From Alphaproteobacteria bacterium (lineage in GTDB: Bacteria; Pseudomonadota; Alphaproteobacteria; Rhodobacterales; Rhodobacteraceae), in assembly GCA_030426685.1 (NCBI GenBank), contig JAUHYC010000012.1, positions 1-64,000 of the forward strand: a DNA stretch of 64,000 nt, read 5' to 3'. Made by a program: the position numbers and the translations under genes. Shown in pieces: positions 16,430 to 24,806 of this stretch; position 1 is the first letter of the stretch; each line of letters begins with the position of its first letter. The notes under the pieces were generated by a model that saw only the letters and a program-made list of their open reading frames with translations, searched no databases and had not been told where the DNA came from.

Positions 16430-16463
16430 AAAACCCGAGGGTCTCAGGCCTTCGGGTTTTTTC
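16430..16463 (+). terminator. Rho-independent terminator of the atp operon
   Basis: AAAACCCGAGG (16430-16440) pairs with CCTTCGGGTTTT (16449-16460), followed by further T residues. The A-tract on the left also gives a usable signal for the convergent gntR gene ending at 16486. Confidence 0.85.
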
Positions 16464-16485
16464 GTTTACGCGTTGAGGGGATCGG

Positions 16486-17256
16486 TCAGACCTCGCCCGT
16501 CTCGTGCTTCAACCGCTGCTGCGCAATCTCTTCGTTGCGCAGGGCTTTCTGCTGATCGGCCATGCAGCTTTTGACAAAGTTCAGGTGATCTTCGACCGCC
16601 TGCCGCGCGCCTTTGGGGTCGCGGTCCTGTAAGGCGGCGTTGATCGCGCGGTGTTGATCCAGAATGGCATCTCGGGTCATACGCTGCTGAAACATGATCT
16701 GGCGGTTGTAGAACACGCCCTGCCGCAGCAGATCGAACATCGACCGCATCATGTGCAGCATCACCACGTTATGGCTGGCCTCGATGATCGCCATGTGGAA
16801 CTCGGCATCCAGATGCGCCTCTTCCTCGGCGGCGTTGCGGGCATGGGCGTCCTCCATCTTGTCGAGGATTGCCTGCACCACTTTCAGATCACTGTCCGAT
16901 CCCATCCGCGCGGCGCGCTCGGCCGCCAGCCCCTCCATGTCGCGGCGGAACGAGAGGTAGTCGAACACCGCCTCGTCATGATTGCCGAACAACCGGATCA
17001 GGGCGGGCGAGAAGGCCGAACCCAAAACCTCGGCCACATAGATGCCCGATCCGGCCTTGGCGGTCAGCAACCCCTGGCCCTGCAGGTCCGAGATTGCCTC
17101 GCGCAGCGAGGGGCGCGACACGCCCATGCGTTCGGCCAGCTCCCGTTCCGAGGGCAGGCGTTCGCCGGGACGCAGAATACCGCGCAGGATCAGCAGTTCG
17201 ATCTGGCGCACCACGGCCAGAGACAGTTTTTCGGTTTGAACTTTTTGAAAGGGCAT
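16486..17256 (-). CDS. FadR/PdhR-type GntR regulator
   Basis: 256 residues. N-terminal winged helix (LILRGILRPGERLPSERELAERMGVSRPSLREAISDLQGQGLL, about residues 22-66) and an all-helical FCD effector domain. Metal-ligand residues of FCD proteins are suggested by DAEFHMAIIEASHN and the later EDHLNFV. It is divergent from an aminotransferase gene, and two inverted repeats in the gap fit as its operators. The effector could be an amino-acid-derived acid, but this is inference. Confidence 0.9.
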   Translation of the reverse strand: MPFQKVQTEKLSLAVVRQIELLILRGILRPGERLPSERELAERMGVSRPSLREAISDLQGQGLLTAKAGSGIYVAEVLGSAFSPALIRLFGNHDEAVFDYLSFRRDMEGLAAERAARMGSDSDLKVVQAILDKMEDAHARNAAEEEAHLDAEFHMAIIEASHNVVMLHMMRSMFDLLRQGVFYNRQIMFQQRMTRDAILDQHRAINAALQDRDPKGARQAVEDHLNFVKSCMADQQKALRNEEIAQQRLKHETGEV

Positions 17257-17274
17257 CTGGCTAACACTTGAAAT

Positions 17275-17293
17275 TGGTCAACTTACCTGACCA
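17275..17293. promoter_or_regulatory. Operator candidate 1: TGGTCA-N7-TGACCA
   Basis: A perfect 6-bp inverted repeat, 19 bp long in total, directly downstream of a minus-strand -10-like TTATAT (17300-17295), 19 bases before the gntR ATG. The TGGTCA half resembles the TGGT/ACCA halves of FadR-type sites but with wider spacing. Likely autoregulatory. Confidence 0.6.
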
Positions 17294-17339
17294 CATATAA
17301 CGGCGCTGTTCAAGCCGCTCACAGAGGTTGAAACATTAG

Positions 17340-17354
17340 GTCAGAATTATTGAC
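17340..17354. promoter_or_regulatory. Operator candidate 2: GTCA-N7-TGAC
   Basis: Same core and spacing as candidate 1. Its right half overlaps the TTGACA -35 of the aminotransferase promoter. Centres of the two sites are 63 bp apart (17284 and 17347), about six helical turns. Confidence 0.55.
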
Positions 17355-17377
17355 ACAAGAGACGCTTCGCCTAATCT
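17350..17377 (+). promoter_or_regulatory. Putative aminotransferase promoter
   Basis: TTGACA (17350-17355), 16-base spacer, TAATCT (17372-17377). A ribosome-binding site AGGAGG follows before the ATG at 17410. Confidence 0.55.
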
Positions 17378-17409
17378 GCGGCGCAAGGGGCAGAGGAGGC
17401 CCCGCTGAG

Positions 17410-18603
17410 ATGGATCAGCTCTACGCCACCCGAACCGCCCGGATGAAGGCATCCGAAATCCGCGAATTGCTGAAACTGCTGGGCGAGCCCGGGATCATTT
17501 CGTTTGCGGGCGGTATTCCCGATCCGGCGCTTTTCCCGGCTGAAGACTTCGCTGCGGCTTTTAAAAATGCGCTTGGCCCGGATCAACAGGCGCAGGCGTT
17601 GCAATATTCGGTCAGCGAAGGCTATGCACCGCTGCGTGAATGGTTGGCCGAACATATGCGCGGGATTGGTGTGGATTGCCATATCGACAACATCCTGATC
17701 ACCTCGGGCTCGCAGCAGGCGCTCGACTATCTGGGCAAGCTGTTCCTGTCACCGAGGGACGCCGCGCTGGTCGGGTGGCCCACGTATCTGGGGGCGATCA
17801 ACGCCTTTCACGCCTACGAGCCGCGCTTTGGCAAGCTCAGTATCAACGGCAATCGCGGCGCCGAGGAATACCGCGAGGCCGCTGCAGGCAGCCCGATCAA
17901 GTTCGCCTATCTGTCGGCTGACTTCGCCAACCCGACAGGGGAAACGGTGGACCTGCGGGGCAGGGAGGCCCTGCTGGATCTGGCCGAGGAACTGGACTGC
18001 GCCGTGATCGAGGATGGGGCCTATCAGGCGCTGCGCTATGACGGCGATCCGATCCCGCCGATCCTTGCGCATGAAACTGCGCGCAAGGGATCGATCGAGA
18101 CCTGCCGGACGATCTATTGCGGCAGCTTCTCGAAAACCCTGTCGCCCGGATTGCGTGTCGGCTGGGTGGTGGCCGCCAAACCGGTCATCTCACAAATGGT
18201 TCTGTTGAAACAGGCCGCTGATCTGCATTCAGCCACAATCAATCAGATGGCGGTGCATCAGGTCGCGCAGAATTGTTTCGAGGCGCATGTTCAGAAGTTG
18301 CGGATGGTCTACTCGGCCCGTCGCGATGCCATGCTGGATGCGCTGGCCGCGCATATGCCGGATGGCGTTGAATGGACCCGCCCGGAGGGTGGGATGTTCA
18401 TCTGGCTCACACTGCCCAAAGGCATGGATGGCGCCGACCTGCTGGCGCGGTCGCTTGAGACGGTCAGGCTGGCCTTTGTGCCGGGCCGGGCGTTCTTCCC
18501 CGACGGGTCCGGCGCCAACACGATCCGGCTGAGCTTTTCCAATTCGGATGAGGATACCATTCGAGAAGGTATCCGCCGCCTCGGAGAAGTGCTGCGCGCC
18601 TGA
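17410..18603 (+). CDS. PLP-dependent aminotransferase, class I/II (2-aminoadipate-type)
   Basis: 397 residues of fold type I. Features: IISFAGGIPDPALFPAEDF (typical N-terminal lid of the LysN/Aro8/MocR-like group), DFANPTGETVD, VIEDGAYQALRYDG, and the PLP lysine in GSFSKTLSPGLRVGW. Members transaminate 2-aminoadipate, aromatic or branched amino acids with 2-oxoglutarate; the exact substrate is not readable. The ATG at 17410 has an AGGAGG site; the frame runs to an upstream TTG that lies inside the -35 and is unlikely. Divergent GntR gene and paired operators suggest substrate-induced expression. Confidence 0.85.
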   Translation: MDQLYATRTARMKASEIRELLKLLGEPGIISFAGGIPDPALFPAEDFAAAFKNALGPDQQAQALQYSVSEGYAPLREWLAEHMRGIGVDCHIDNILITSGSQQALDYLGKLFLSPRDAALVGWPTYLGAINAFHAYEPRFGKLSINGNRGAEEYREAAAGSPIKFAYLSADFANPTGETVDLRGREALLDLAEELDCAVIEDGAYQALRYDGDPIPPILAHETARKGSIETCRTIYCGSFSKTLSPGLRVGWVVAAKPVISQMVLLKQAADLHSATINQMAVHQVAQNCFEAHVQKLRMVYSARRDAMLDALAAHMPDGVEWTRPEGGMFIWLTLPKGMDGADLLARSLETVRLAFVPGRAFFPDGSGANTIRLSFSNSDEDTIREGIRRLGEVLRA

Positions 18604-18647
18604 TCCGGGAAAGGTTTCGTTAACCAAATTGCGGCAAGTAATGCGGT

Positions 18648-19043
18648 ATGATCCGCCTGCTTGCCATCTTGTTGCTGGCCGCCTGCTCGGGTGGCACGCC
18701 CTATTTCCGCGATCAACCCGCCACCCGTGTCTCGGTGAATGGCAGCGTCTTTGATGTGCGCGTCCGCAACGAACTGGCCGAGGCGGTGCGCGTGAACCCT
18801 CAATACGCCCCGCGCCTCGGTCCGATCCGCGACCGGGCTGCGCTTGCCATGGCGCAGGTTTCGGGTTGTCCGCTTCTGGACATATTGGGCGATGCAGCGA
18901 TCACCGTGGGTGTGCTGGGCTGTGATCGCGAGCTTGGGGAAAAGCTGATTTTCGATGCGCTCATGATGCGCTCTTATGAATGTGTCAATTACGGCTATTC
19001 GGGTGGCTACGGATATCAAGTCTTTGAATGCACGCCGTACTGA
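18648..19043 (+). CDS. Putative lipoprotein, function unknown
   Basis: 131 residues. N-terminus MIRLLAILLLAACSGG has a short hydrophobic stretch and a lipobox (LAAC), so it is probably lipid-anchored at Cys13. The mature part has three more Cys (VSGCPLLD, LGCDRE, YECVNYG) and ends in a Tyr/Gly-rich YGYSGGYGYQVFEC. No family recognised. It lies between the aminotransferase and smc. Confidence 0.65.
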   Translation: MIRLLAILLLAACSGGTPYFRDQPATRVSVNGSVFDVRVRNELAEAVRVNPQYAPRLGPIRDRAALAMAQVSGCPLLDILGDAAITVGVLGCDRELGEKLIFDALMMRSYECVNYGYSGGYGYQVFECTPY

Positions 19044-19131
19044 TATACGCGAAACCCTGCGTAGTTCTGCCAAGATATTGTGGATAACTCGGCCAAACAT
19101 CCCATATCCTGCGCATACACGTTGACACCTC

Positions 19132-19160
19132 CCCCATCCGTTGCGCAGACTTCTTACCCA
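19132..19160 (+). promoter_or_regulatory. Putative smc promoter
   Basis: TTGACA (19132-19137), 17-base spacer, TACCCA (19155-19160). The transcript would start close to 19167, which supports the TTG start at 19185 over an upstream GTG that would lie before the promoter. Confidence 0.4.
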
Positions 19161-19184
19161 GAGGAATCATACCAAGAGCAGCCA

Positions 19185-22100
19185 TTGCGTTTCAGCAAAC
19201 TCAAACTGACCGGCTTCAAAAGCTTCGTGGACCCGACCGATCTGATCATCGCGGACGGGCTGACCGGTGTGGTGGGGCCCAATGGCTGCGGCAAGTCCAA
19301 CCTGCTGGAAGCGCTGCGCTGGGTGATGGGTGAAAACCGTCCCAAATCCATGCGCGGTGGGGCCATGGAGGATGTGATTTTTGCCGGTGCCGCCACCCGG
19401 CCCGCACGCAACTTTGCCGAAGTGGTCCTGACCATGGACAACTCGGAACGGCTCGCGCCTTCGGGCTTCAACGACAGCGATCAGCTCGAGATTGTCCGCC
19501 GCATCACCCGCGACGTGGGCAGCGCCTACAAAACCAATGGCAAGGACGTGCGCGCCCGCGATGTGCAGATGCTGTTCGCCGACGCCTCGACCGGCGCGCA
19601 TTCGCCTGCGCTGGTGGGGCAGAACCGCATTGCCGAGCTGATCAACGCCAAACCCCGCGCCCGCCGTCGCATCCTTGAAGAAGCCGCCGGGATCTCTGGC
19701 CTGTATCAGCGTCGGCATGAGGCCGAGTTGAAGTTGAAAGGCACCGAGGCCAACCTGACCCGCGTCGATGACGTGCTGGAACAACTGGGCGGTCAACTGG
19801 CGCAATTGGCCCGTCAGGCCCGTCAGGCGGCGCGCTACCGCGAGATCGGCGAACAGTTGCGCCAAGCCGAAGGGATGCTGCTCTATCGCCGCTGGAAAGA
19901 GGCTGACATGGCCCGTCAGGCGGCAGAAGAGAAACTGCGCGACCGGATCACCGAAGCCTCGCGCGCCGAGGCTGAGGCGCGTCAGGCTGCAGCCAGGCGC
20001 GCCGAGATCGAGGAAACCCTGCCACCCCTGCGCGAGGAAGAGGCCATCGCCGCAGCCGTCCTGCAACGCCAGCAGGTGCAGCGCGATCAGCTTACCGATC
20101 AGGAAACCCGCGCGCGTCAGACCATTGAGACCCTGACCAACCGCATCCAGCAACTCGCCAACGATATCGAGCGTGAGACCGGCCTGAACCGCGACGCGGG
20201 CGAGATGATCGAGCGGCTGGAATGGGAAGCGCGCGAATTGACCAAGGCCGCCGAGGGCCATGACGAAAAGGTGGCCGAGGCCGCTGAAATCGCCCGCGAG
20301 GCCGCGTCGGTCCTGCAGGACCGCGAGGATCACCTCTCGCAGGAGACCGAAGACATGGCTCGTCTGGTCGCCCGCCACCAATCGGCGCAGCGGCTGGTTG
20401 AAGACAGCCGCAAGACGCTGGCCCGGTCCGAGGGCGAAGAGGAGAAGGCCCGCGCCGCCGTGGATGAGGCGCGCAACGCTCTGACCCGGGCGAGCGAGGC
20501 GTTCGAGACGGCGCAAGAGGGCGAAGAAGAGGCGCGCGAAGCCGCTGAGGCTGCCGAAGAAGCGCTGGCCGCTGCGGATGAGCTGCGCAACGACACGCAA
20601 GCACGCGAAGCCGAGGCCCGGGCGAAGCGATCCGAAGCCGAAGGGGAACTGGGTGCGATCCGGGCGGAAACCACCGCTCTGGCCAAGCTGGTCGAGCGTG
20701 ACACAGCCGAAGGCGGACAGGTCCTGGACCTGTTGCGCGTGGCTTCCGGTTACGAGAAAGCTTTGGGCGCGGCACTCGCCGACGATCTGCGCGCGCCCTT
20801 GGTCGAGGGTGATGGCCCGTCGGGCTGGGTGCAGGTGGCGGGATACGATTCAGATCAACCTCTGCCCGAAGGGGCCGAACCGCTGGCGCTGCATGTGTCG
20901 GGGCCAGATCGCCTCAGCCGCCGCATCGCGCAGATCGGTCTGGTCGATGCGGATCAGGGCGGGCGCTTGCAGGCGGCGTTGAAACCGGGCCAGCGGCTGG
21001 TCTCGCGCTCGGGCGATCTGTGGCGCTGGGACGGATTCCGCGCCTGGGCCGAAGATGCGCCAAGCGCAGCCGCCCTGCGGCTGGAACAGCTGAACAAGCT
21101 GGAAGCGCTGAAACAGCAACTGGCGCAGGTTGAGGCGCAGGCCGAAGGCGCGCGTGCTGCGCATGAGGCGCTGTCGCAGCAACTGGCCGACGTCACCGAA
21201 GCCGACCGCCGCGCCCGCGAAGCCCGTCGCGCCGCCGATCAGCGCATGGCCGAAACCGCCCGCGCGCTCAGCCGGGCTGAGGCGGATCGCAATCTGGCGC
21301 AAGGCAAGCTGGAGACGCTGACGCTGGCCGTGGATCGCCACAAGGAAGACGCCATGGCCGCGCGTGCCCTGCTGCGCGAGGCCGAGGGCGCGCTGACCGG
21401 GCTGGGCAATCTCGACAGCGCCCGCGCGCAGGTCGAGGATATCAAACAGACCGTTGAGGCGGCGCGGATCACCATGCTCACCCACCGCTCAACCCATGAC
21501 GAATTGCGCCGCGAGGGCGATACGCGCACCCGGCGCAGCCAGGAGGTGACCAAGGACCTCAGCGGCTGGAAACACCGTCTGGAAACCGCCGAGAAACGGA
21601 TCTCGGAACTGGCCGAACGCAAGGAAAGCTCGGAAGAGGAACTGACCGAAGCCATGGCCACCCCCGGCGAAATCGCCGAGGCGCGCGAGGAGTTGAACGA
21701 GCTGATCGAAACCGCCGAGGCTCGCCGCGCCGAGGCCGCCGACAAGCTGGCCGAGGCCGAGACAGCGCAACGCGAGGTCGTGCTGGCGGAACGCGAGGCG
21801 GAACGCATCGCCTCGGAAGCCCGCGAAACCCGCGCGGCGGCTGAGGCACGGTGCGATGCGGCCAAGGAAAGCGTTGTGGCGGCGGCCGAGCGGATTGCCG
21901 AGGATCAGCAACTGACGCCGAACCAGTTGCTGAACCAGCTCGACACCAACCCCGATCAGATGCCCGCTGCCGACGCTCTGGAAGCCGAGGTCAACCGCCA
22001 CAAGCGTCAACGCGACGCGATGGGCGCGGTGAACCTGCGGGCCGAAGAGGACAGTAAGGACGTTCAGGAAGAATTCGACACGCTGAACGGTGAAAAGGCC

Positions 22101-22640
22101 GATTTGGAAGAGGCGATCAAGGCGCTGCGCAGCGGCATCGCCAGCCTCAACCGCGAAGGCCGCGAACGCCTGCTGACAGCCTTTGAACAGGTGAATTCGA
22201 ACTTCGCCATGCTGTTCAAGCACCTGTTTGGCGGCGGTGAGGCCAATCTGGTCATGGTCGAAAGCGATGACCCGCTGGATGCCGGGCTCGAGATCATGTG
22301 CCAGCCGCCGGGCAAAAAGCTCTCGACCCTCAGCCTGCTGTCGGGCGGCGAACAGACCCTGACGGCGACCGCGCTGATCTTTGGCGTCTTCCTCGCCAAC
22401 CCGGCCCCGATCTGCGTTTTGGACGAGGTTGACGCCCCACTGGACGACGCCAACGTCACCCGCTTCTGCGACCTGCTGGACGAGATGTGCCGCCAGACCG
22501 ATACGCGCTTCCTGATCATCACCCACCACGCGGTGACCATGGCGCGGATGGATCGTCTGTTCGGCGTGACCATGCAGGAACAGGGCGTCAGTCAGTTGGT
22601 CTCGGTCGATCTGAAGAAGGCCGAACAGATGGTCGCCTGA
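19185..22640 (+). CDS. smc: Chromosome segregation protein SMC
   Basis: 1151 residues from the TTG at 19185, which gives the family start (M)RFSKLKLTGFKSFVDP; a GTG 35 codons upstream only adds an unconserved lead. Walker A GPNGCGKSN (31-39); two long coiled-coil arms rich in Glu, Ala and Arg flank a hinge near residues 500-630 (GYEKALGAALADDLRAPLVEG and later text). Near the C-terminus come the ABC signature LSLLSGGEQTL and Walker B ICVLDEVDAPLDD. The ATPase dimer condenses and segregates the chromosome with ScpA/ScpB, which are not in this window. The arms contain long open frames on other strands that are composition artefacts. Confidence 0.96.
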   Translation: MRFSKLKLTGFKSFVDPTDLIIADGLTGVVGPNGCGKSNLLEALRWVMGENRPKSMRGGAMEDVIFAGAATRPARNFAEVVLTMDNSERLAPSGFNDSDQLEIVRRITRDVGSAYKTNGKDVRARDVQMLFADASTGAHSPALVGQNRIAELINAKPRARRRILEEAAGISGLYQRRHEAELKLKGTEANLTRVDDVLEQLGGQLAQLARQARQAARYREIGEQLRQAEGMLLYRRWKEADMARQAAEEKLRDRITEASRAEAEARQAAARRAEIEETLPPLREEEAIAAAVLQRQQVQRDQLTDQETRARQTIETLTNRIQQLANDIERETGLNRDAGEMIERLEWEARELTKAAEGHDEKVAEAAEIAREAASVLQDREDHLSQETEDMARLVARHQSAQRLVEDSRKTLARSEGEEEKARAAVDEARNALTRASEAFETAQEGEEEAREAAEAAEEALAAADELRNDTQAREAEARAKRSEAEGELGAIRAETTALAKLVERDTAEGGQVLDLLRVASGYEKALGAALADDLRAPLVEGDGPSGWVQVAGYDSDQPLPEGAEPLALHVSGPDRLSRRIAQIGLVDADQGGRLQAALKPGQRLVSRSGDLWRWDGFRAWAEDAPSAAALRLEQLNKLEALKQQLAQVEAQAEGARAAHEALSQQLADVTEADRRAREARRAADQRMAETARALSRAEADRNLAQGKLETLTLAVDRHKEDAMAARALLREAEGALTGLGNLDSARAQVEDIKQTVEAARITMLTHRSTHDELRREGDTRTRRSQEVTKDLSGWKHRLETAEKRISELAERKESSEEELTEAMATPGEIAEAREELNELIETAEARRAEAADKLAEAETAQREVVLAEREAERIASEARETRAAAEARCDAAKESVVAAAERIAEDQQLTPNQLLNQLDTNPDQMPAADALEAEVNRHKRQRDAMGAVNLRAEEDSKDVQEEFDTLNGEKADLEEAIKALRSGIASLNREGRERLLTAFEQVNSNFAMLFKHLFGGGEANLVMVESDDPLDAGLEIMCQPPGKKLSTLSLLSGGEQTLTATALIFGVFLANPAPICVLDEVDAPLDDANVTRFCDLLDEMCRQTDTRFLIITHHAVTMARMDRLFGVTMQEQGVSQLVSVDLKKAEQMVA

Positions 22641-22705
22641 TCCCTGTGAAACTACAAAAATTGGGTGATTCATGCTAAGATCTCTCTATTTTAAGGAGAG
22701 TTTTC

Positions 22706-23479
22706 ATGAACGTAACGCTCAAAGATGCGGTGTCGGCGGCAACTGTTGTGGTTTCCCTTGTCGCACTGTTTTTTTCGACGCAGGCCAAACAGAAAGCGCA
22801 GGAACTGAACGAGGCCGTATTTCGGGCCGAAACAACGGCGCGACTGCTGAAGGAAGTGCACGACAATACGGTTCAGACCGTAGGCCAAAGCGAAGCGGAA
22901 CGGCTGGCGAGCTGTCTTTACGCAGGCAGCCTCGCCAAGGCCGAAGAGGCGGTCGTCAGGGATGAAAATATGCGGCTCGTTGGCCAGTTGTTCCTGCAAC
23001 AGGTTCAGTCGGAACTGCTGCCCCGAACCTGCGTGGTCCGAACGGTTGAGGCATTGCAGGCCGCCGAAAGCTCGGCGCCACCCGAAGTTCTGCAGGGTGC
23101 TGAGCCAACTGTTCCCGCCGATAGCGGCGGAGGCAATCGCGATATCGGCGAATATCATGCGTTGATCGCATCTTACAGCACCAACGCAAACGGCTGCCAG
23201 GCGGCCAAGCGCGATGTCGCTGAATTTGCCCGGCTCCTGACCGGGCAGGGGCTGCAGGGATGGGACGTATACGTTGCCCGGACGGTAAAATCCGACAGCT
23301 ATGCCGTGACGGTTGATGTGGGTGACGATCTGGACAAGGCCAAATGGATCTCGGGGGTCATTCGCAGTGTTGCGCCGCAATCGGCGGACGGAAAAACCGG
23401 TCACGATTCCTTTGTCCAGACCAATCGCGACTGGTATGTCGACCCCAACTGCCAGAAAACCATGCAGATACAGGGCTAG
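22706..23479 (+). CDS. Membrane-anchored protein, function unknown
   Basis: 257 residues. One N-terminal helix (SAATVVVSLVALFFSTQAKQKAQ, about residues 9-25), then a helical region (QELNEAVFRAETTARLLKEVHDN), a Pro/Gly-rich linker near residue 130 and a C-terminal domain with DVYVARTVKSDSYAVTVDVGDDLDKAKWISGVIRS. The latter has the alternating pattern of SPOR-like repeats but lacks enough identity to call. Good TAAGGAGAG site before the ATG. Stands alone between smc and a small secreted protein. Confidence 0.6.
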   Translation: MNVTLKDAVSAATVVVSLVALFFSTQAKQKAQELNEAVFRAETTARLLKEVHDNTVQTVGQSEAERLASCLYAGSLAKAEEAVVRDENMRLVGQLFLQQVQSELLPRTCVVRTVEALQAAESSAPPEVLQGAEPTVPADSGGGNRDIGEYHALIASYSTNANGCQAAKRDVAEFARLLTGQGLQGWDVYVARTVKSDSYAVTVDVGDDLDKAKWISGVIRSVAPQSADGKTGHDSFVQTNRDWYVDPNCQKTMQIQG

Positions 23480-23582
23480 GTCAGGCCCGTTCAGGCAACG
23501 CCCGTAAGGCCAGCCAATGAGGTCGGCTACGCTCACTGCAACGTGACGCGCCTTTTGCGCAGCACCGGGATAGGGTGTCAGC

Positions 23583-23942
23583 ATGACCCGCTTTCTGATC
23601 CTCGCCTTGCTGGCCGCAACGCCTGCCACAGCCGCCGAATGGGCCACCAAACCCGGCGACGTGCCGTTGTCACCTGAAGAGCTTGACGCTTTGGCGGGCC
23701 AGACGCTGACCTTCTACGATGACGGGAAATCCAGATACTCTGCCGGTGGGGCGTATTCCTATACCTACTCCGCAGCCAATGGCGGCGGCACCGCCTATGG
23801 CTCGTATCACATCGCCGAGGATGGCAGCATTTGCGTCGCCTATCGCAACGGGTTCAGCCGATGCGACCTGTATGTCCACAGCGGGACGCGGCTGATCCTG
23901 ATTGACGAAAAAGGCAACCGCTATCCGGTGCGTTCGGATTAA
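23583..23942 (+). CDS. Small secreted protein, function unknown
   Basis: 119 residues with a clear Sec signal peptide (MTRFLILALLAATPATAAEW, cut after ATAA) and a mature domain of about 100 residues: LSPEELDALAGQTLTFYDDGKSRYS, GTAYGSYHIAEDGSICVAYRNGFSRCD, and a final basic strand. Two Cys could form a disulfide. The fold looks like a small beta sandwich; I do not recognise a named family. Confidence 0.65.
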   Translation: MTRFLILALLAATPATAAEWATKPGDVPLSPEELDALAGQTLTFYDDGKSRYSAGGAYSYTYSAANGGGTAYGSYHIAEDGSICVAYRNGFSRCDLYVHSGTRLILIDEKGNRYPVRSD

Positions 23943-23971
23943 GAGGGCAACGCAGCGGTGAATGACCTGCG

Positions 23972-24259
23972 CTACTCAACCAGTTCATAATGGCGAATTG
24001 AGCGGGATTCGACCAGCTCGGCTTCGGCCGGATCAATATGCGGGCTCTGATAGTCGTCGCCGACAAATGCCTTGAGAGCATCCAGGCTGTCCCAGATCAT
24101 CACAAAGCTGAATTCCCGGGGTGACTCAGCCCTCGGCGCACCCGGCAGAACCTGAACGATACCTTTGGTCGATTTCATCAGGGGTATCGCCGTTTCATGA
24201 AAGAACGTGCCAAATTCTTTTTCTTTGCCCGGTCGCACAACGACCTGGAAAATTCTCAT
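23972..24259 (-). CDS. ABM-domain (antibiotic biosynthesis monooxygenase-like) protein
   Basis: 95 residues, one ferredoxin-like ABM domain: MRIFQVVVRPGKEKEFGTFF at the start and FVMIWDSLDALKAFVGDDYQSPHIDPAEAELV in the middle. Such small dimers act as quinol or haem monooxygenases, or have no known role. The ATG at 24259 is spaced correctly from a GGAGG site; an ATG two codons earlier is too close to it. Confidence 0.75.
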   Translation of the reverse strand: MRIFQVVVRPGKEKEFGTFFHETAIPLMKSTKGIVQVLPGAPRAESPREFSFVMIWDSLDALKAFVGDDYQSPHIDPAEAELVESRSIRHYELVE

Positions 24260-24402
24260 GATCATGCATCCATCCTCCGATCAGTACGGTTTCCGGGTGT
24301 AAGACTGCCTCCGATGGCGTAGCCTAGCACAAACTTTGGCGAATGGCTGCGTGGCTGCCGCGCATGCTCTCACGCCCTGGACTAAGCGAAGGAGGTGCTG
24401 GA

Positions 24403-24795
24403 GTGACGGATGCGCTTGAGGGAGGCTGCAAATGCGGTCAGATCCGGTACAAGGGAACACGCGCTGATGTTCCCATGTTCCGCTGTCACTGTCGCGATTG
24501 CCAACAGCTCACCGGTACGGGCCACGCCGATATGGTGCCTTTGCGTGCCGAGAGCTTTATGATCAGCGCCGGATGCAAAACCTATGAGATGACCGGCGGG
24601 TCCGGCCGGTCGACATTTAGCGGTTTCTGCCCGAATTGCGGATCCCAGATCACGCGCAGAAGCGAACGCATGAGCGACAGGATCTACGTGCATGCCGCAT
24701 CGCTGGATGACCCGACCTGCTACGTTCCGGTCAAATCCATCTATGGTGATGCGGCGCAGCCCTGGGACGACGCCGTGATCCGGCAAGGCGGCTGA
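24403..24795 (+). CDS. GFA/CENP-V family zinc protein
   Basis: 130 residues. Zinc ligands of the family are visible: GGCKCGQIRY, FRCHCRDCQQLTGTGH and FCPNCGSQITR, i.e. three paired-Cys sets. Named after glutathione-dependent formaldehyde-activating enzyme, but the biochemical role of most members is unknown. GTG start at 24403 with an AAGGAGG site, chosen over an upstream ATG that lacks one. Confidence 0.85.
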   Translation: MTDALEGGCKCGQIRYKGTRADVPMFRCHCRDCQQLTGTGHADMVPLRAESFMISAGCKTYEMTGGSGRSTFSGFCPNCGSQITRRSERMSDRIYVHAASLDDPTCYVPVKSIYGDAAQPWDDAVIRQGG

Positions 24796-24806
24796 GGGTC
24801 AGCCCC

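Noticed and set aside
19167-22673. Long minus-strand frames inside smc (477 and 394 codons)
   Set aside because: The smc coiled coil is Glu/Ala/Arg-rich, which leaves other frames open by codon bias; no start signals or domains are seen.
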